Shown: one piece after another, positions 30,569 through 43,797 of the stretch
Layout of the letters: every line of letters begins with the position of its first letter
Position numbering within the stretch: position 1 is the first letter of the stretch
DNA from: Shewanella acanthi
GTDB taxonomy: Bacteria > Pseudomonadota > Gammaproteobacteria > Enterobacterales > Shewanellaceae
NCBI RefSeq assembly: GCF_019457475.1
Contig: NZ_CP080413.1
Span: 124,001-188,000 of the forward strand
Direction of reading: 5' to 3'
Length of the DNA: 64,000 nt
Notes under the pieces: generated by a model
The model's input: the letters and a program-made list of their open reading frames with translations, nothing else
Told to the model about the DNA's origin: nothing
The model's database searches: none
Translations under genes and position numbers: made by a program

Positions 30569-30715
30569 CTATGGCCGATTTTTGACCCTGAGCTGAATGC
30601 GATTTGCGTTTCTAGGGGTATCGGAAATGCGAAATATTAAAAGCGTATAGTAACTGGGGCGTTAGTCCCTTATATAGTGCTCAAGCTCAGGCCGTATTGA
30701 GTAACGGAATAACCG

Positions 30716-31087
30716 ATGACAACAAATACTGAAAACCAGAATAACTCTCTGGATATCGTGAAGTGGGGTTTAGCGATCCTATTGCTGGCCGCTGCTGTTA
30801 TTGGCAATCAAATGTATAGCGAGACGAGTGTCGTCCTACGTGCACTGGCTGTTATCGTTGCATTCGCTATTGCTGGTTTTATTGCCCTGCAGACTGAAAA
30901 GGGTAAACAGGCATTAGCTTTTGCTCGTGAGTCGCAAATTGAAGTGCGCAAGGTTGTATGGCCTACACGTCAAGAAGCGCTTAACACCACTTTTATTGTC
31001 CTTGCTGCTACAGGTATCTTAGCCCTTATTTTATGGGGTTTGGATGCTGTGTTAATGCGAATTGTCAATTTTATCACTGGCGTATAG
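30716..31087 (+). CDS. secE: Preprotein translocase subunit SecE
   Basis: 123-residue inner-membrane subunit of the SecYEG channel, of the three-helix E. coli type (helices near residues 15-34, 40-60 and 93-115). The conserved amphipathic segment ESQIEVRKVVWPTRQEA precedes the last helix. ATG at 30716 follows GTAACGGAATAACC with GGA. nusG follows after 9 bp, the universal pairing. Confidence 0.96.
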   Translation: MTTNTENQNNSLDIVKWGLAILLLAAAVIGNQMYSETSVVLRALAVIVAFAIAGFIALQTEKGKQALAFARESQIEVRKVVWPTRQEALNTTFIVLAATGILALILWGLDAVLMRIVNFITGV

Positions 31088-31096
31088 GCACCTCGA

Positions 31097-31648
31097 ATGA
31101 CTGAAGCTAAAGAAGCTAAAAAAAGATGGTATGTAGTGCAGGCATTCTCAGGCTATGAGAGCCGAGTTTGTAAGTCACTGATTGAATACATTAAGATGCA
31201 CGGCATGGAACAATACTTCGGCGAAGTATTAGTCCCGACCGAAGAAGTGGTTGAAATGCGTGCAGGCCAGCGTCGCAAGAGCGAGCGTAAGTTTTTCCCT
31301 GGTTATGTTCTCGTACAGATGGAAATGAACGACGATAGCTGGCACTTAGTCAAAAGCATCCCGCGTGTTTTAGGCTTTATTGGCGGAACTTCTGATCGTC
31401 CTGCTCCAATTTCAGATAGAGAAGCAGATGCAATTTTGCGTCGCTTAGAAGAAACCACAGCATCACCTACTCACCGTGTTATTTTCGAACCGGGTGAAGT
31501 GGTGCGTGTTTGTGATGGTCCATTTGCTGACTTCAACGGTACCGTTGAAGAGGTGGACTATGATAAGAGCCGAGTAAAAGTGTCAGTAATGATCTTCGGT
31601 CGTTCTACACCAGTTGAGCTCGATTTTAATCAGGTCGAAAAAGGCTGA
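31097..31648 (+). CDS. nusG: Transcription antitermination factor NusG
   Basis: 183-residue elongation factor that binds RNA polymerase through its NGN domain ([14 protein letters not shown] at the start) and Rho or S10 through the C-terminal KOW domain ([21 protein letters not shown]). Together with the boxA sites in the rrn operon it takes part in rRNA antitermination. Standard length and position after secE. Confidence 0.97.
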   Translation: MTEAKEAKKRWYVVQAFSGYESRVCKSLIEYIKMHGMEQYFGEVLVPTEEVVEMRAGQRRKSERKFFPGYVLVQMEMNDDSWHLVKSIPRVLGFIGGTSDRPAPISDREADAILRRLEETTASPTHRVIFEPGEVVRVCDGPFADFNGTVEEVDYDKSRVKVSVMIFGRSTPVELDFNQVEKG

Positions 31649-31671
31649 TTAAATTAAATACAAAAATCCGT

Positions 31672-31712
31672 TTGGCAACGGGTGCGGATTTCTATATAAT
31701 CCGCACCCGTTG
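31672..31712 (+). promoter_or_regulatory. rplK promoter embedded in a perfect palindrome
   Basis: -35 TTGGCA (31672-31677), 17-bp spacer, -10 TATAAT (31695-31700). The same DNA is a perfect 15-bp inverted repeat, CAACGGGTGCGGATT (31676-31690) and AATCCGCACCCGTTG (31698-31712), followed by TTTT. Read through from nusG it would form a terminator, while the DNA starts the L11 operon. The L1 repression site should lie in the following leader. Confidence 0.8.
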
Positions 31713-31776
31713 TTTTCGGGGGAGCACGTCGGCATGTCGCTGATGCGCGTTTGAACCCAAACTGAGGAAATGTCAG

Positions 31777-32205
31777 ATGGCAAAGAAAATTGATGCTTAT
31801 ATTAAGCTACAAGTAAAATCAGGTTCTGCGAACCCTTCACCACCAGTTGGTCCAGCTCTGGGTCAGAAAGGTGTGAACATCATGGAATTCTGTAAAGCGT
31901 TTAACGCCCGTACAGAAAAAATGGAAAAAGGCATGCCTATTCCAGTCGTGATCACTGTATACAGTGACCGTTCATTCACTTTCGAAACTAAGACTCCGCC
32001 AGCTTCTTACTTACTGAAGACTGCTGCAGGCCTGAAATCAGGTTCTTCACGTCCTAACACTCAGAAAGTAGGTACTATCGCTCGCGCTAAGATTCAAGAA
32101 ATTGCTGAATTGAAAGCGGCTGATATGACTGGTGCTGATATTGAAGCGATGACTCGCTCAATCGAAGGTACTGCGCGTTCAATGGGTTTGGTTGTAGAGG
32201 GTTAA
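31777..32205 (+). CDS. rplK: 50S ribosomal protein L11
   Basis: 142 residues; binds the 23S GTPase centre with L10 and L7/L12. N-terminal proline-rich segment [25 protein letters not shown] is the thiostrepton-site region. ATG at 31777 follows TGAGGA. First gene of the rplKA operon, feedback-controlled by L1 in E. coli. Confidence 0.98.
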   Translation: MAKKIDAYIKLQVKSGSANPSPPVGPALGQKGVNIMEFCKAFNARTEKMEKGMPIPVVITVYSDRSFTFETKTPPASYLLKTAAGLKSGSSRPNTQKVGTIARAKIQEIAELKAADMTGADIEAMTRSIEGTARSMGLVVEG

Positions 32206-32209
32206 TATA

Positions 32210-32911
32210 ATGGCAAAACTAACTAAACGCATGCGCGTAATCCGCGAGAAAGTTGACGGTACTAAATTATACGAAATCAATGACGCTGTTGCTCTGTTAA
32301 AAGAATTAGCAACTGCTAAGTTCGTTGAAAGCGTTGACGTAGCTGTTAACCTGGGTATCGACCCACGTAAATCAGACCAAAACGTTCGTGGTGCTACTGT
32401 ATTACCACACGGTACTGGTCGTGAAGTTCGCGTTGCAGTATTTACACAAGGTGCAAATGCTGAAGCTGCTAAAGCTGCTGGTGCTGAACTCGTTGGTATG
32501 GATGATCTGGCTGAGCAAATCAAAGCTGGTGAAATGAACTTCGACGTAGTTATCGCATCTCCAGATGCAATGCGCGTTGTTGGTATGTTAGGTCAAATCT
32601 TAGGCCCACGTGGTTTAATGCCTAACCCAAAAACTGGCACAGTAACACCAAACGTTGCTGAAGCGGTTAAAAACGCTAAAGCTGGTCAAGTTCGTTACCG
32701 TAACGACAAGAACGGTATTATCCACACTACTATCGGTAAAGTGGATTTCACACCAGTTCAATTGAAAGAAAACTTGGAAGCGTTAGTATCTGCACTGAAA
32801 AAGGCTAAGCCTGCAGTTGCAAAAGGTGTATACGTGAAGAAAGTTAGCATCTCTACCACTATGGGTGCAGGTGTAGCTATCGACCAAGCGACTCTCGATA
32901 CAGCTAACTAA
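32210..32911 (+). CDS. rplA: 50S ribosomal protein L1
   Basis: 233 residues, the L1-stalk protein and, in enterics, translational repressor of rplK-rplA. The signature [16 protein letters not shown] is visible near residues 138-153. Starts 4 bp after rplK, implying coupling. Confidence 0.98.
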   Translation: MAKLTKRMRVIREKVDGTKLYEINDAVALLKELATAKFVESVDVAVNLGIDPRKSDQNVRGATVLPHGTGREVRVAVFTQGANAEAAKAAGAELVGMDDLAEQIKAGEMNFDVVIASPDAMRVVGMLGQILGPRGLMPNPKTGTVTPNVAEAVKNAKAGQVRYRNDKNGIIHTTIGKVDFTPVQLKENLEALVSALKKAKPAVAKGVYVKKVSISTTMGAGVAIDQATLDTAN

Positions 32912-32912
32912 T

Positions 32913-33177
32913 TTTACAAGGTACGCGTATTAGACTATAATGCGCGCACTTTGTGGGTTGAAGTCTGTTGCTTAATACTTAACAGTTTTACAGCAGACTT
33001 CCGTCCAAGACCGCAGGTGTTTTCCTTAATGGTTTACTTAATTTCCTGCGTAGACGGTGTCAGGCCCCAGTTAAATTTTTTAAACTGGATAATCTGCGCC
33101 GTAAGTGACTAAATACATAAGTATTTAGTATGGTAAATACTAGGGAATACCCTAGGTAGAATCCAGGAGTAAAGCCA
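32913..33177 (+). promoter_or_regulatory. rplJ promoter and L10 leader
   Basis: -35 TTTACA (32913-32918), 17-bp spacer, -10 TATAAT (32936-32941), then ~230 bases of untranslated leader before rplJ. A long structured leader bound by L10-L7/L12 for autoregulation is known in gammaproteobacteria; the position and length fit, the detailed fold was not traced. Confidence 0.75.
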
Positions 33178-33678
33178 ATGGCATTAAGACTCGAAGACAA
33201 AAAAGCGATTGTTGCTGAAGTCAACGAAGCTGCCAAAGGTGCGCTTTCTGCAGTTGCCGCCGATTCTCGCGGTGTAACTGTAGGTGCTATGACTGTTCTG
33301 CGTAAAAAAGCTCGCGAAGCTGGTGTTTATGTACGTGTAGTACGTAACACTCTGGCTCGTCGTGCTGTTGAAGGTACTGCTTTTGAGTGCCTAGCAGAAA
33401 CGTTCACTGGCCCAACTTTGATTGCTTTCTCTAACGAGCACCCAGGTGCCGCAGCTCGTCTGTTAAAAGACTTCGCTAAAGAGCAAGCACTGTTCGAAGT
33501 TAAAGGCGCTGCCTTTGAAGGGGAATTCATCCCTGCAGCTCAGATTGATCGTTTGGCGAAACTGCCAACTTACGAAGAAGCACTGGCACAGCTGATGATG
33601 ACTATGAAAGAAGCATCTGCTGGCAAGTTCGTTCGTACACTGGCCGCTTTACGCGATCAAAAACAAGAAGCCGCTTAA
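33178..33678 (+). CDS. rplJ: 50S ribosomal protein L10
   Basis: 166 residues; base of the L7/L12 stalk. Starts [17 protein letters not shown] and carries the C-terminal helix that binds L7/L12 dimers. AGGAG at 33166 serves the ATG. In E. coli the L10 complex represses its own leader. Confidence 0.98.
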   Translation: MALRLEDKKAIVAEVNEAAKGALSAVAADSRGVTVGAMTVLRKKAREAGVYVRVVRNTLARRAVEGTAFECLAETFTGPTLIAFSNEHPGAAARLLKDFAKEQALFEVKGAAFEGEFIPAAQIDRLAKLPTYEEALAQLMMTMKEASAGKFVRTLAALRDQKQEAA

Positions 33679-33732
33679 TTTCAAGCTGGCTGCTTAATAG
33701 AATTGAATTCAGAACAATAGGAAATATTTCTT

Positions 33733-34104
33733 ATGTCTATCACTAAAGACCAAATCTTAGAAGCCTTTGCAGCTATGTCTGTAATGGAAGTTGTTGAACT
33801 GATCGAAGCTATGGAAGAGAAGTTCGGCGTTTCTGCTGCTGCTGCAGTAGTTGCTGGCGGTGCTGCTGATGCAGGTGCTGCTGCTGAAGAGCAAACAGAA
33901 TTCACAGTTATGATGACTGCTCACGGCGACAACAAAGTTGCTGTTATTAAAGCAATCCGTGGCGCAACTGGTTTAGGCCTGAAAGAAGCTAAAGCTATGG
34001 CTGAAGCTGCTCCAGTAGCTGTTAAAGAAGCTGTTTCTAAAGAAGAAGCAGAAGCTCTGAAGAAAGAACTGGTTGAAGCTGGTGCTACAGTAGAGATCAA
34101 GTAA
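33733..34104 (+). CDS. rplL: 50S ribosomal protein L7/L12
   Basis: 123 residues; the flexible stalk protein recruiting translation GTPases. N-terminal dimer domain, an Ala/Gly-rich hinge around residues 37-53, and the C-terminal domain with [13 protein letters not shown] 54-bp gap separates it from rplJ. Confidence 0.98.
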   Translation: MSITKDQILEAFAAMSVMEVVELIEAMEEKFGVSAAAAVVAGGAADAGAAAEEQTEFTVMMTAHGDNKVAVIKAIRGATGLGLKEAKAMAEAAPVAVKEAVSKEEAEALKKELVEAGATVEIK

Positions 34105-34144
34105 GCTATTATTTAGCTTACTCACCCAAGCCATTTGGGTGGAG

Positions 34145-34176
34145 GGCTGGCGGTTTTTTAACCGTCGGCCTTTTTT
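34145..34176 (+). terminator. Attenuator between rplL and rpoB
   Basis: 11-bp stem GGCTGGCGGTT / AACCGTCGGCC with two G-U pairs and a TTTT loop, followed by six T. A partial terminator at this place in E. coli lowers rpoBC relative to rplJL. Confidence 0.85.
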
Positions 34177-34347
34177 GCGCTATATGCGCCGGCGATTTTT
34201 TTTCACCGTTTATCGCCAATTTTTGCAGTCCCTAGCAGAGATTACTGGTTAGGTTCTTGCCATCAACGGTGATGGGCAAACGTGCTGAATTCAATGGCTT
34301 ACGTCATTAGTTCAGTCTTGGTCACATCTCGCAAGCAGAGGAAACCC

Positions 34348-37300
34348 ATGGTTTACTCCTATTCTGAAAAGAAGCGTATTCGCAAAGACTTTGGTAAGCG
34401 TCCACAGGTGTTGGATATCCCTTACCTATTGTCTATTCAGTTAGACTCTTTTAAGAAGTTCACCGATCAAGATCCTACCGGTGAGCGCGGCTTAGAAGCC
34501 GCCTTCCGTAGCGTTTTTCCCATCAAGAGCTTTTCTGGTAACTCAGAACTGCAATACGTCAGCTATAAGCTTGGCGAGCCTGTTTTTGATGTGAAAGAGT
34601 GTCAGATCCGTGGTGTTACATATTCAGCTCCACTGCGCGTTAAATTACGCATGGTGTTGTATGATCGTGAAGCAGCGGCCGGCACTGTAAAAGATATTAA
34701 AGAACAAGAAGTCTACATGGGTGATATCCCATTGATGACTGATAACGGTACTTTTGTTATCAACGGTACTGAGCGTGTAATCGTATCTCAATTACACCGC
34801 AGCCCAGGCGTATTCTTCGATCACGACCGTGGTAAAACCCACTCATCAGGTAAAGTGCTTTATAACGCACGTATCATTCCTTACCGTGGTTCATGGTTAG
34901 ACTTTGAATTCGACCCTAAAGATGCGTTGTTCGTACGTATTGACCGTCGCCGTAAATTACCTGCGACCATCATTCTGCGTGCATTAGAGTACTCTACTCA
35001 AGAGATCCTCGACCTGTTCTTCGAACGCGTAGAGTTCAAGATCAAGAAAGATACTCTGGTAATGACCTTAGTACCTGAGCGTCTGCGTGGCGAAACCGCC
35101 AGCTACGACATCAAGGATGCTGAAGGTACTGTTTTGGTTGAAGCCGGCCGCCGTGTTACTGCGCGCCATATTCGCCAACTCGAAAAAACCAACACCACTG
35201 AACTCGAAGTGCCAGTTGAATACATCGTGGGCAAATATGCTGCCCAAGATTACATCGATCCGGATACGGGTGAAGTTCTGGTTTCTGCTAACAGTGAAAT
35301 CAGCCTAGAAGACTTAGCGAAGTTATCACTGGCCGGCATCAAAGAGTTAAGCACGTTATATATTAACGAGCTGGATCACGGTGCTTACATCTCTGACACT
35401 CTGCGTATCGATCCAACCACTAACCGCTTAGAAGCGTTAGTTGAGATCTACCGTATGATGCGTCCTGGTGAGCCACCAACCAAAGATGCAGCAGAAGCCC
35501 TGTTCCAAAACTTATTCTTCAGCGAAGAACGTTATGACCTGTCTAAAGTAGGTCGTATGAAGTTCAACCGTCGTCTGAGCATTCCTGATGACGAAGGTAG
35601 CGGCGTACTGTCTAAAGAAGACATCGTTGCCGTGATGAAGAACATCATTCACATCCGTAACGGCTTTGACGAAGTGGACGATATCGACCACTTAGGTAAC
35701 CGTCGTATCCGTTCTGTGGGTGAAATGGCTGAAAACCAATTCCGTGTTGGTCTGGTCCGTGTTGAGCGCGCCGTGCGTGAACGTCTGTCATTAGGCGATC
35801 TGAACGAGCTAATGCCACAAGACTTAATCAACGCTAAGCCAATCTCTGCGGCAGTCAAAGAATTCTTCGGTTCTTCTCAGCTGTCACAATTCATGGATCA
35901 AAACAACCCGCTGTCAGAAGTAACGCATAAGCGTCGTATTTCTGCTCTTGGCCCAGGTGGTTTGACCCGTGAACGCGCAGGCTTCGAAGTCCGCGACGTA
36001 CACCCAACTCACTATGGTCGTTTATGTCCAATTGAGACCCCTGAAGGTCCAAACATTGGTCTAATCAACTCATTAGCAAGCTTTGCCCGTACTAACTCTT
36101 ACGGCTTCTTAGAAACCCCATACCGCAAAGTGGTAGACGGTGTGATCACTGATGAAGTGGAATACTTGTCAGCGATTGAAGAAGGTCGTTATGTGATTGC
36201 ACAGGCGAACATCGAAGTTGATGCTCAAGGCCGCATGGTTGAAGAACAGATTGCATGTCGTCACAAAGGTGAATCTACCTTTATGCGCGCGTCTGACATT
36301 CAATACATGGACGTATCACCACAACAGATTATTTCTGTTGCTGCGTCACTGATCCCGTTCTTAGAACACGACGACGCGAACCGTGCATTGATGGGTGCGA
36401 ACATGCAACGTCAAGCGGTACCAACACTGAAGTCAGAGAAGCCTCTGGTCGGTACTGGTATTGAGCGTACGCTAGCAGTGGACTCAGGCGTAGTAGTTGC
36501 CGCTAAACGTGGCGGTGTGATCGATTACGTTGATGCAAGCCGTATCGTAGTTAAAGTAAATGAAGACGAGCTGCGCCCAGGCGAAGCGGGTATCGACATT
36601 TACAACCTGACTAAGTACACCCGTTCTAACCAAAACACTTGTATCAACCAACGTCCATGTTGCGCTGTTGGTGAGCCAGTTGTACGTGGTGACGTGTTAG
36701 CCGACGGTCCGTCTACTGACTTAGGTGACTTAGCCCTTGGCCAGAACATGCGTATCGCGTTCATGCCTTGGAACGGTTACAACTTCGAAGACTCGATTTT
36801 AATTTCTGAGCGTGTTGCTCAAGAAGACCGTTTCACCACTATCCACATTCAAGAGCTGTCTTGTATCGCTCGTGATACCAAGCTGGGTAGCGAAGAAATC
36901 ACGGCTGACATTCCAAACGTAGGTGAGTCTGCTCTGTCGAAACTCGACGAGTCAGGTATCGTTTACATCGGTGCAGAAGTGAAGGGCGGCGACATTCTGG
37001 TTGGTAAAGTCACGCCAAAAGGCGAGACTCAACTGACACCAGAAGAGAAGTTATTACGCGCCATCTTTGGTGAGAAAGCGTCTGATGTTAAAGACAGCTC
37101 ACTGCGTGTACCTAACTCTGTTAAAGGTACCATCATCGACGTTCAGGTATTTACCCGTGACGGCGTCGAGAAAGACAAGCGTGCCATTGAAATCGAAGAA
37201 ATGCACATTGCCCAAGCTCGTAAAGACTTAGGCGAAGAGTTCAAGATCCTTGAAGAAGGCGTATTGAGCCGTGCACGCAACCTATTATTAGGCGCTGGTT

Positions 37301-38385
37301 TCACTGAAGCACAAATCGCAGCATTGCCACGTAAAGATGTTTTGGTTCAAGTAATTGACGACGAAGCAAAACAAACTGAGCTTGAGCAATTAGCTGAACA
37401 GCATGAAGAGCTGAAAGCAGACTTCGATAAGAAGTTTGAAGTTAAACGTCGCAAGATCACCCAAGGTGATGACTTGGCGCCAGGCGTACTGAAGATCGTT
37501 AAAGTTTACTTAGCGGTTAAACGTACTATCCAACCTGGTGACAAGATGGCGGGTCGTCACGGTAACAAGGGTGTTATCTCTAAGATTAACCCAATCGAAG
37601 ACATGCCGTACGACGAACAAGGTAACCCAGTAGACATCGTATTGAACCCGCTAGGTGTTCCATCACGTATGAACATTGGTCAGGTACTTGAGGTTCACTT
37701 AGGTGCTGCTGCTAAAGGTATTGGTAACAAGATTGCTGCAATGCTGGAAGATCAGCGCGAGAAGGGACTGGCTGAAGTTCGTGACTACATCAAGCAGGTC
37801 TATGAATTAGGTGACGAAGTGCAGCAGCGCGTTGACATCGATTCATTCTCTGACGATGAGTTACTGCGCTTAGCGAACAACCTGAAAGGTGGTTTACCTG
37901 TTGCTACGCCAGCATTCGACGGTGCTAAAGAAAAAGAGATCAAGCAGATGCTTGAGCTTGCAGGCTTGCCAACCTCTGGTCAGCTGAAATTATTTGATGG
38001 TCGTACCGGTAACGAATTTGAGCGTCCAGTAACTGTAGGTTACATGTACATGCTCAAACTGAACCACTTAGTTGACGACAAGATGCACGCCCGTTCTACC
38101 GGTTCGTACAGCTTAGTGACTCAACAACCTCTGGGCGGTAAAGCTCAGTTCGGTGGTCAGCGTTTCGGTGAGATGGAAGTGTGGGCACTAGAAGCATACG
38201 GTGCCGCTTATACGCTTCAAGAAATGCTCACTGTTAAATCGGATGACGTTAACGGTCGTACTCAGATGTACAAGAACATCGTTGACGGTAACCATCAGAT
38301 GCAGCCTGGCATGCCAGAGTCCTTCAACGTATTGCTGAAGGAGATCCGTTCACTCGGTATTAATATCGAGTTGGATCAAGAATAA
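34348..38385 (+). CDS. rpoB: RNA polymerase beta subunit
   Basis: 1345 residues (E. coli 1342). Begins [16 protein letters not shown]; an upstream in-frame ATG is rejected because the ATG at 34348 has AGAGGAAA and the family start. The rifampicin region is visible as [21 protein letters not shown], with wild-type-looking residues. The C-terminal region that contacts beta-prime ends in [11 protein letters not shown]. rpoC follows after 83 bp. Confidence 0.98.
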   Translation: MVYSYSEKKRIRKDFGKRPQVLDIPYLLSIQLDSFKKFTDQDPTGERGLEAAFRSVFPIKSFSGNSELQYVSYKLGEPVFDVKECQIRGVTYSAPLRVKLRMVLYDREAAAGTVKDIKEQEVYMGDIPLMTDNGTFVINGTERVIVSQLHRSPGVFFDHDRGKTHSSGKVLYNARIIPYRGSWLDFEFDPKDALFVRIDRRRKLPATIILRALEYSTQEILDLFFERVEFKIKKDTLVMTLVPERLRGETASYDIKDAEGTVLVEAGRRVTARHIRQLEKTNTTELEVPVEYIVGKYAAQDYIDPDTGEVLVSANSEISLEDLAKLSLAGIKELSTLYINELDHGAYISDTLRIDPTTNRLEALVEIYRMMRPGEPPTKDAAEALFQNLFFSEERYDLSKVGRMKFNRRLSIPDDEGSGVLSKEDIVAVMKNIIHIRNGFDEVDDIDHLGNRRIRSVGEMAENQFRVGLVRVERAVRERLSLGDLNELMPQDLINAKPISAAVKEFFGSSQLSQFMDQNNPLSEVTHKRRISALGPGGLTRERAGFEVRDVHPTHYGRLCPIETPEGPNIGLINSLASFARTNSYGFLETPYRKVVDGVITDEVEYLSAIEEGRYVIAQANIEVDAQGRMVEEQIACRHKGESTFMRASDIQYMDVSPQQIISVAASLIPFLEHDDANRALMGANMQRQAVPTLKSEKPLVGTGIERTLAVDSGVVVAAKRGGVIDYVDASRIVVKVNEDELRPGEAGIDIYNLTKYTRSNQNTCINQRPCCAVGEPVVRGDVLADGPSTDLGDLALGQNMRIAFMPWNGYNFEDSILISERVAQEDRFTTIHIQELSCIARDTKLGSEEITADIPNVGESALSKLDESGIVYIGAEVKGGDILVGKVTPKGETQLTPEEKLLRAIFGEKASDVKDSSLRVPNSVKGTIIDVQVFTRDGVEKDKRAIEIEEMHIAQARKDLGEEFKILEEGVLSRARNLLLGAGFTEAQIAALPRKDVLVQVIDDEAKQTELEQLAEQHEELKADFDKKFEVKRRKITQGDDLAPGVLKIVKVYLAVKRTIQPGDKMAGRHGNKGVISKINPIEDMPYDEQGNPVDIVLNPLGVPSRMNIGQVLEVHLGAAAKGIGNKIAAMLEDQREKGLAEVRDYIKQVYELGDEVQQRVDIDSFSDDELLRLANNLKGGLPVATPAFDGAKEKEIKQMLELAGLPTSGQLKLFDGRTGNEFERPVTVGYMYMLKLNHLVDDKMHARSTGSYSLVTQQPLGGKAQFGGQRFGEMEVWALEAYGAAYTLQEMLTVKSDDVNGRTQMYKNIVDGNHQMQPGMPESFNVLLKEIRSLGINIELDQE

Positions 38386-38468
38386 GCGCAGGCATTTAGC
38401 CGCGTTTGGCAACAGAATGGTGCTCCGTGAGAGCGGAGCACCCGGTTTAACTCCTTCAGGAGAGAAAC

Positions 38469-41400
38469 GTGAAAGACTTATTAAAGTTTCTGAAACAGCA
38501 AAGCAAGACTGAAGAATTTAACGGCATCAAAATTGGTCTGGCATCGCCTGATCTGATCCGTTCTTGGTCTTTTGGTGAAGTTAAGAAGCCAGAAACCATT
38601 AACTACCGTACCTTCAAGCCTGAGCGTGAAGGTCTGTTCTGTGCGCGTATCTTTGGCCCAGTCAAAGATTACGAATGTTTGTGCGGTAAGTACAAGCGTT
38701 TGAAGCACCGTGGTGTGATCTGTGAAAAGTGTGGTGTAGAAGTTACCCAGACTAAAGTACGTCGTGAGCGTATGGGTCACATCGAACTGGCAAGTCCAGT
38801 TGCCCACATTTGGTTCTTGAAATCACTGCCGTCCCGTATCGGTTTAATGCTGGATATGACGCTGCGTGATATCGAGCGCGTACTGTATTTTGAATCTTTC
38901 GTCGTGATCGAGCCTGGCATGACCAGCCTTGAGCGTGGCCAAATGCTGACAGAAGAAAACTATCTAGACGCATTAGAAGAATACGGTGACGAATTCGAAG
39001 CCAAGATGGGTGCTGAAGCGGTATTAGAACTGCTGCGCGCAATCGATCTCGAAAAAGAAATCGAACAAATGCGTGAAGAGCTGCCATCAATCAACTCTGA
39101 GACCCGTCGCAAGAAAGTGACCAAGCGTCTGAAGTTGATGGAAGCGTTCTACACCTCTGGCAACAAGCCAGAGTGGATGATCTTAAAAGTACTGCCAGTG
39201 TTGCCACCTGACTTACGTCCGCTGGTACCGCTCGATGGCGGCCGCTTTGCGACTTCAGATCTGAACGATCTGTATCGCCGCGTGATCAACCGTAACAACC
39301 GTTTGAAGCGTCTGTTAGATTTAGCTGCGCCGGACATCATCGTACGCAACGAAAAGCGTATGTTACAAGAGTCTGTTGATGCGCTATTAGATAACGGTCG
39401 TCGTGGCCGTGCTATCACAGGTTCTAACAAACGTCCTCTGAAATCTTTGGCCGATATGATCAAAGGTAAACAAGGTCGTTTCCGTCAGAACTTGTTAGGT
39501 AAGCGTGTTGACTACTCAGGTCGTTCGGTAATTACCGTAGGTCCTACTTTACGTCTGCACCAATGTGGTCTTCCTAAGAAGATGGCACTGGAACTGTTCA
39601 AGCCATTCATCTATGGCAAGCTGGAAGGTCGTGGCTTAGCGACAACCATCAAAGCTGCTAAGAAGATGGTAGAGCGTGAAGTGGCGGAAGTTTGGGACGT
39701 ACTGGATGAAGTGATCCGCGAACATCCAGTGATGCTTAACCGTGCACCAACACTTCACAGACTGGGTATCCAAGCCTTCGAACCCGTACTGATTGAAGGT
39801 AAAGCAATCCAGTTACACCCACTCGTTTGTGCGGCATACAACGCCGACTTCGACGGTGACCAAATGGCGGTACACGTACCGTTAACACTGGAAGCGCAGC
39901 TTGAAGCCCGTGCCCTGATGATGTCTACCAACAACATCCTGTCACCAGCGAACGGCGAGCCAGTAATCACTCCGTCTCAAGACGTGGTATTAGGTCTGTA
40001 CTACACCAGCCGTGAGCGTATCAACGGCCGTGGTGAAGGTATGTACTTTATGTCTGTTGCTGAAGTTGAAAAAGCTTACGCAACTGGCGCAGCTGAACTG
40101 CATGCCCGTGTGAAAGTACGCATCACTGAAACCATTATTGGTGACGATGGTGAACGTACTGAACAACGTCGTATCGTAGATACAACTGTGGGTCGTGCTC
40201 TGCTGTCACTTATTCTGCCAGCAGGTTTGTCATTTGATCTGGTTAACCAGAACATGGGCAAAAAGCAGATTTCTAAACTGTTGAACACTTGTTACCGTCA
40301 ATTAGGTCTGAAAGATACTGTTATCTTCGCTGACCAACTGATGTACACCGGTTTCCGTTTCGCGACTATCTCTGGTGCCTCTGTCGGTATTGACGACATG
40401 GTTATTCCAGATGAGAAGTACACCTTAGTTGCTGACGCTGAAGCAGAAGTGCTCGAGATTCAAGAGCAGTTCCAATCAGGTCTGGTAACCGCGGGTGAGC
40501 GTTACAACAAAGTTATCGACATCTGGGCAAGTGCGAACGAAAAAGTTTCTAAAGCGATGATGGAAAACCTGTCAACAGAGACAGTGATTAACCGTGATGG
40601 CGTTGAAGAGAAACAAGCTTCGTTCAACAGCATTTACATGATGGCCGACTCGGGCGCTCGTGGTAGTGCCGCACAGATCCGTCAGTTAGCGGGTATGCGT
40701 GGTCTGATGGCGAAGCCAGACGGTTCGATCATCGAAACCCCAATCGTGGCGAACTTCCGTGAAGGTCTGAACGTACTTCAGTACTTCATCTCAACCCACG
40801 GTGCGCGTAAAGGTCTAGCCGATACCGCATTGAAGACAGCGAACTCGGGTTACCTGACTCGTCGTCTGGTTGACGTTGCTCAAGATTTAGTCGTGATTGA
40901 AGACGATTGTGGTACCCACGAAGGTCTAACAATGAAGCCGCTAATTGAAGGTGGTGACGTTGTTGAGCCATTACGTGAACGCGTACTGGGTCGTGTGGTT
41001 GCAGTTGACGTTCTGTACCCAGGTACAGAAGACGTACTGGCTCCACGTAACACGCTGCTCGATGAAGCATGGTGTGACAAGTTAGAAGAAAACTCGATCG
41101 ACGAAGTGATTGTTCGTTCAGTAATTACCTGTGATACCGACTTCGGTGTGTGTGCGGCATGTTATGGCCGTGACTTAGCCCGTGGTCACCTGATTAACCA
41201 CGGCGAAGCCATCGGTGTTGTCGCGGCTCAATCAATCGGTGAACCAGGTACACAGTTAACGATGCGTACATTCCACATTGGTGGTGCGGCATCTCGTGCA
41301 TCTGCAGAAAACAGTGTTCAAGTGAAGAACACCGGTTCGCTGAAATTGCACAACGCGAAACACGTTACTAACAGTGACGGTAAGCTAGTTATCGTTTCTC

Positions 41401-42686
41401 GTTCATCAGAACTGGCAATCATCGACGAATTAGGTCGTGAGAAAGAGCGTTATAAAGTGCCTTACGGTACTGTGCTCGAGAAGCTGGAAGATGCAACAGT
41501 AGAATCTGGCGAAATTATCGCAAACTGGGATCCACATACTCACCCAATCATTTCTGAAGTGGCGGGTAGTATCAAGTTCGTAGACATGATTGACGGTGTG
41601 ACTATGACACGTCAAACAGACGAACTGACGGGTCTGTCATCAATTGTGATCCTTGACGTAGGTCAACGTGGTTCAGCGGGTAAAGAAATGCGCCCGATGA
41701 TCCGTCTTGTTGGCGCTGATGGTAGCGACTTGATGATCCCAGGTACAGAAGTGCCAGCACAGTACTTCTTACCAGGCAGTGCGATCGTTAACCTCGACGA
41801 CAATGCACAAATCAACGTGGGTGACGCGTTAGCACGTATTCCGCAAGAATCGTCTAAAACACGCGACATCACCGGTGGTCTTCCACGTGTTGCTGACTTG
41901 TTCGAAGCCCGTAAGCCAAAAGAGCCAGCCATTCTGGCGGAAATCTCGGGTACCATCTCGTTTGGTAAAGAGACTAAAGGCAAGCGTCGTCTGGTAATTA
42001 CTCCAGCGGATGGTGGCGATCAATACGAAGAGATGATCCCGAAATGGCGTAACTTAAACGTGTTCGAAGGTGAAAAAGTCGAACGTGGTGAAGTTATCGC
42101 TGACGGTCCAGAAGCGGCTCACGACATTCTGCGTCTACGTGGTATCCACAACGTAGCCAACTACATCGTGAACGAAGTTCAGGACGTTTACCGCTTACAG
42201 GGCGTGAAGATCAACGATAAGCATATCGAAGTGATCATCCGTCAAATGCTGCGTAAGTGCGTGATCACCTCTGCAGGTGACACTGAGTTCTTAGAAGGCG
42301 AGCAAGTAGAAGTGTCTCGCGTTAAGATCGCAAACCGCGAACTTATCGAGCAAGGCAAAGTACCTGCGACCTTCGAACGTGAACTGTTGGGTATTACTAA
42401 AGCGTCTCTGGCAACAGAATCGTTTATCTCTGCAGCCTCGTTCCAAGAAACGACTCGCGTACTGACTGAAGCTGCTGTAGGTGGTAAGTCTGATAACTTA
42501 CGTGGTCTGAAAGAGAACGTAATCGTTGGCCGTCTGATCCCAGCCGGTACTGGTTATGCGTATCACAAGACCCGTAACGATGCCCGTGCTAAGAAAGACG
42601 AGCCAGTTGTAGTGAATAAGATCACTGCAAGTGAAGCAGAACAGAACCTTGCAGACCTCTTAAACTTGGCCGGTGGCGAAGAATAA
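38469..42686 (+). CDS. rpoC: RNA polymerase beta-prime subunit
   Basis: 1405 residues. GTG start at 38469 after TCAGGAGAG. The N-terminal zinc ribbon [19 protein letters not shown], the catalytic NADFDGDQM that holds the active-site magnesium, and the second zinc site around [19 protein letters not shown] are all intact. Followed by a strong terminator, so str has its own promoter. Confidence 0.98.
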   Translation: MKDLLKFLKQQSKTEEFNGIKIGLASPDLIRSWSFGEVKKPETINYRTFKPEREGLFCARIFGPVKDYECLCGKYKRLKHRGVICEKCGVEVTQTKVRRERMGHIELASPVAHIWFLKSLPSRIGLMLDMTLRDIERVLYFESFVVIEPGMTSLERGQMLTEENYLDALEEYGDEFEAKMGAEAVLELLRAIDLEKEIEQMREELPSINSETRRKKVTKRLKLMEAFYTSGNKPEWMILKVLPVLPPDLRPLVPLDGGRFATSDLNDLYRRVINRNNRLKRLLDLAAPDIIVRNEKRMLQESVDALLDNGRRGRAITGSNKRPLKSLADMIKGKQGRFRQNLLGKRVDYSGRSVITVGPTLRLHQCGLPKKMALELFKPFIYGKLEGRGLATTIKAAKKMVEREVAEVWDVLDEVIREHPVMLNRAPTLHRLGIQAFEPVLIEGKAIQLHPLVCAAYNADFDGDQMAVHVPLTLEAQLEARALMMSTNNILSPANGEPVITPSQDVVLGLYYTSRERINGRGEGMYFMSVAEVEKAYATGAAELHARVKVRITETIIGDDGERTEQRRIVDTTVGRALLSLILPAGLSFDLVNQNMGKKQISKLLNTCYRQLGLKDTVIFADQLMYTGFRFATISGASVGIDDMVIPDEKYTLVADAEAEVLEIQEQFQSGLVTAGERYNKVIDIWASANEKVSKAMMENLSTETVINRDGVEEKQASFNSIYMMADSGARGSAAQIRQLAGMRGLMAKPDGSIIETPIVANFREGLNVLQYFISTHGARKGLADTALKTANSGYLTRRLVDVAQDLVVIEDDCGTHEGLTMKPLIEGGDVVEPLRERVLGRVVAVDVLYPGTEDVLAPRNTLLDEAWCDKLEENSIDEVIVRSVITCDTDFGVCAACYGRDLARGHLINHGEAIGVVAAQSIGEPGTQLTMRTFHIGGAASRASAENSVQVKNTGSLKLHNAKHVTNSDGKLVIVSRSSELAIIDELGREKERYKVPYGTVLEKLEDATVESGEIIANWDPHTHPIISEVAGSIKFVDMIDGVTMTRQTDELTGLSSIVILDVGQRGSAGKEMRPMIRLVGADGSDLMIPGTEVPAQYFLPGSAIVNLDDNAQINVGDALARIPQESSKTRDITGGLPRVADLFEARKPKEPAILAEISGTISFGKETKGKRRLVITPADGGDQYEEMIPKWRNLNVFEGEKVERGEVIADGPEAAHDILRLRGIHNVANYIVNEVQDVYRLQGVKINDKHIEVIIRQMLRKCVITSAGDTEFLEGEQVEVSRVKIANRELIEQGKVPATFERELLGITKASLATESFISAASFQETTRVLTEAAVGGKSDNLRGLKENVIVGRLIPAGTGYAYHKTRNDARAKKDEPVVVNKITASEAEQNLADLLNLAGGEE

Positions 42687-42702
42687 GTAATCAGTTTGTA
42701 AC

Positions 42703-42728
42703 AAAAAGGCGCCATGGGCGCCTTTTTT
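42703..42728 (+). terminator. Terminator after rpoC
   Basis: AAAAAGGCGCC / GGCGCCTTTTTT with a 3-base loop. Confidence 0.93.
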
Positions 42729-42759
42729 ATTGGAATGTGAGGCAAAAGTTGGCTATTTC

Positions 42760-43240
<481 letters not shown>

Positions 43241-43322
43241 CGCAATCCGTTAAGTAAGGCCAAGCTAGTTTTATTTTGAGAATTCCAGTTTTGGAAATCC
43301 CTGAAGCATACGGAGAATTGTT

Positions 43323-43793
43323 ATGCCAAGACGTCGCGTTGTAGGACAACGTAAAATCCTACCAGATCCAAAGTTTCACAGTGAGTTGCTGGCTAAGTTC
43401 ATCAACGTCATTATGCAGGACGGCAAAAAGTCGACTGCTGAAAAAATCATTTACAAGGCGCTAGATGTTATCGCTGAAAAGAAAGGCGCTAACCATTTAG
43501 ACGTTCTTGAAGCAGCCCTGGACAACGTTCGCCCATCAGTCGAGGTTAAATCTCGTCGTGTTGGTGGTTCTACTTACCAGGTACCATGTGAAGTTCGTCC
43601 TGTGCGTCGTAACGCACTGGCGATGCGCTGGTTAGTTGAAGCTGCTCGTAAGCGTGGTGAAAAATCTATGGCTTTACGTCTAGCAGGTGAAATGCTAGAT
43701 GCGTCTGAAAACAAAGGTACTGCTGTTAAGAAGCGTGAAGACGTGCACCGCATGGCTGAAGCTAACAAGGCCTTTGCTCATTACCGTTGGTAA
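43323..43793 (+). CDS. rpsG: 30S ribosomal protein S7
   Basis: 156 residues; nucleates the 30S head and in E. coli represses the str operon by binding the rpsL-rpsG spacer (82 bp here). Starts [16 protein letters not shown] with GGAG before the ATG. Confidence 0.98.
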   Translation: MPRRRVVGQRKILPDPKFHSELLAKFINVIMQDGKKSTAEKIIYKALDVIAEKKGANHLDVLEAALDNVRPSVEVKSRRVGGSTYQVPCEVRPVRRNALAMRWLVEAARKRGEKSMALRLAGEMLDASENKGTAVKKREDVHRMAEANKAFAHYRW

Positions 43794-43797
43794 TCTG

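Noticed and set aside
34282..34347. 22-residue upstream extension of RpoB
   Set aside because: The ATG at 34348 has a good ribosome site and the conserved start; the extension is leader sequence.
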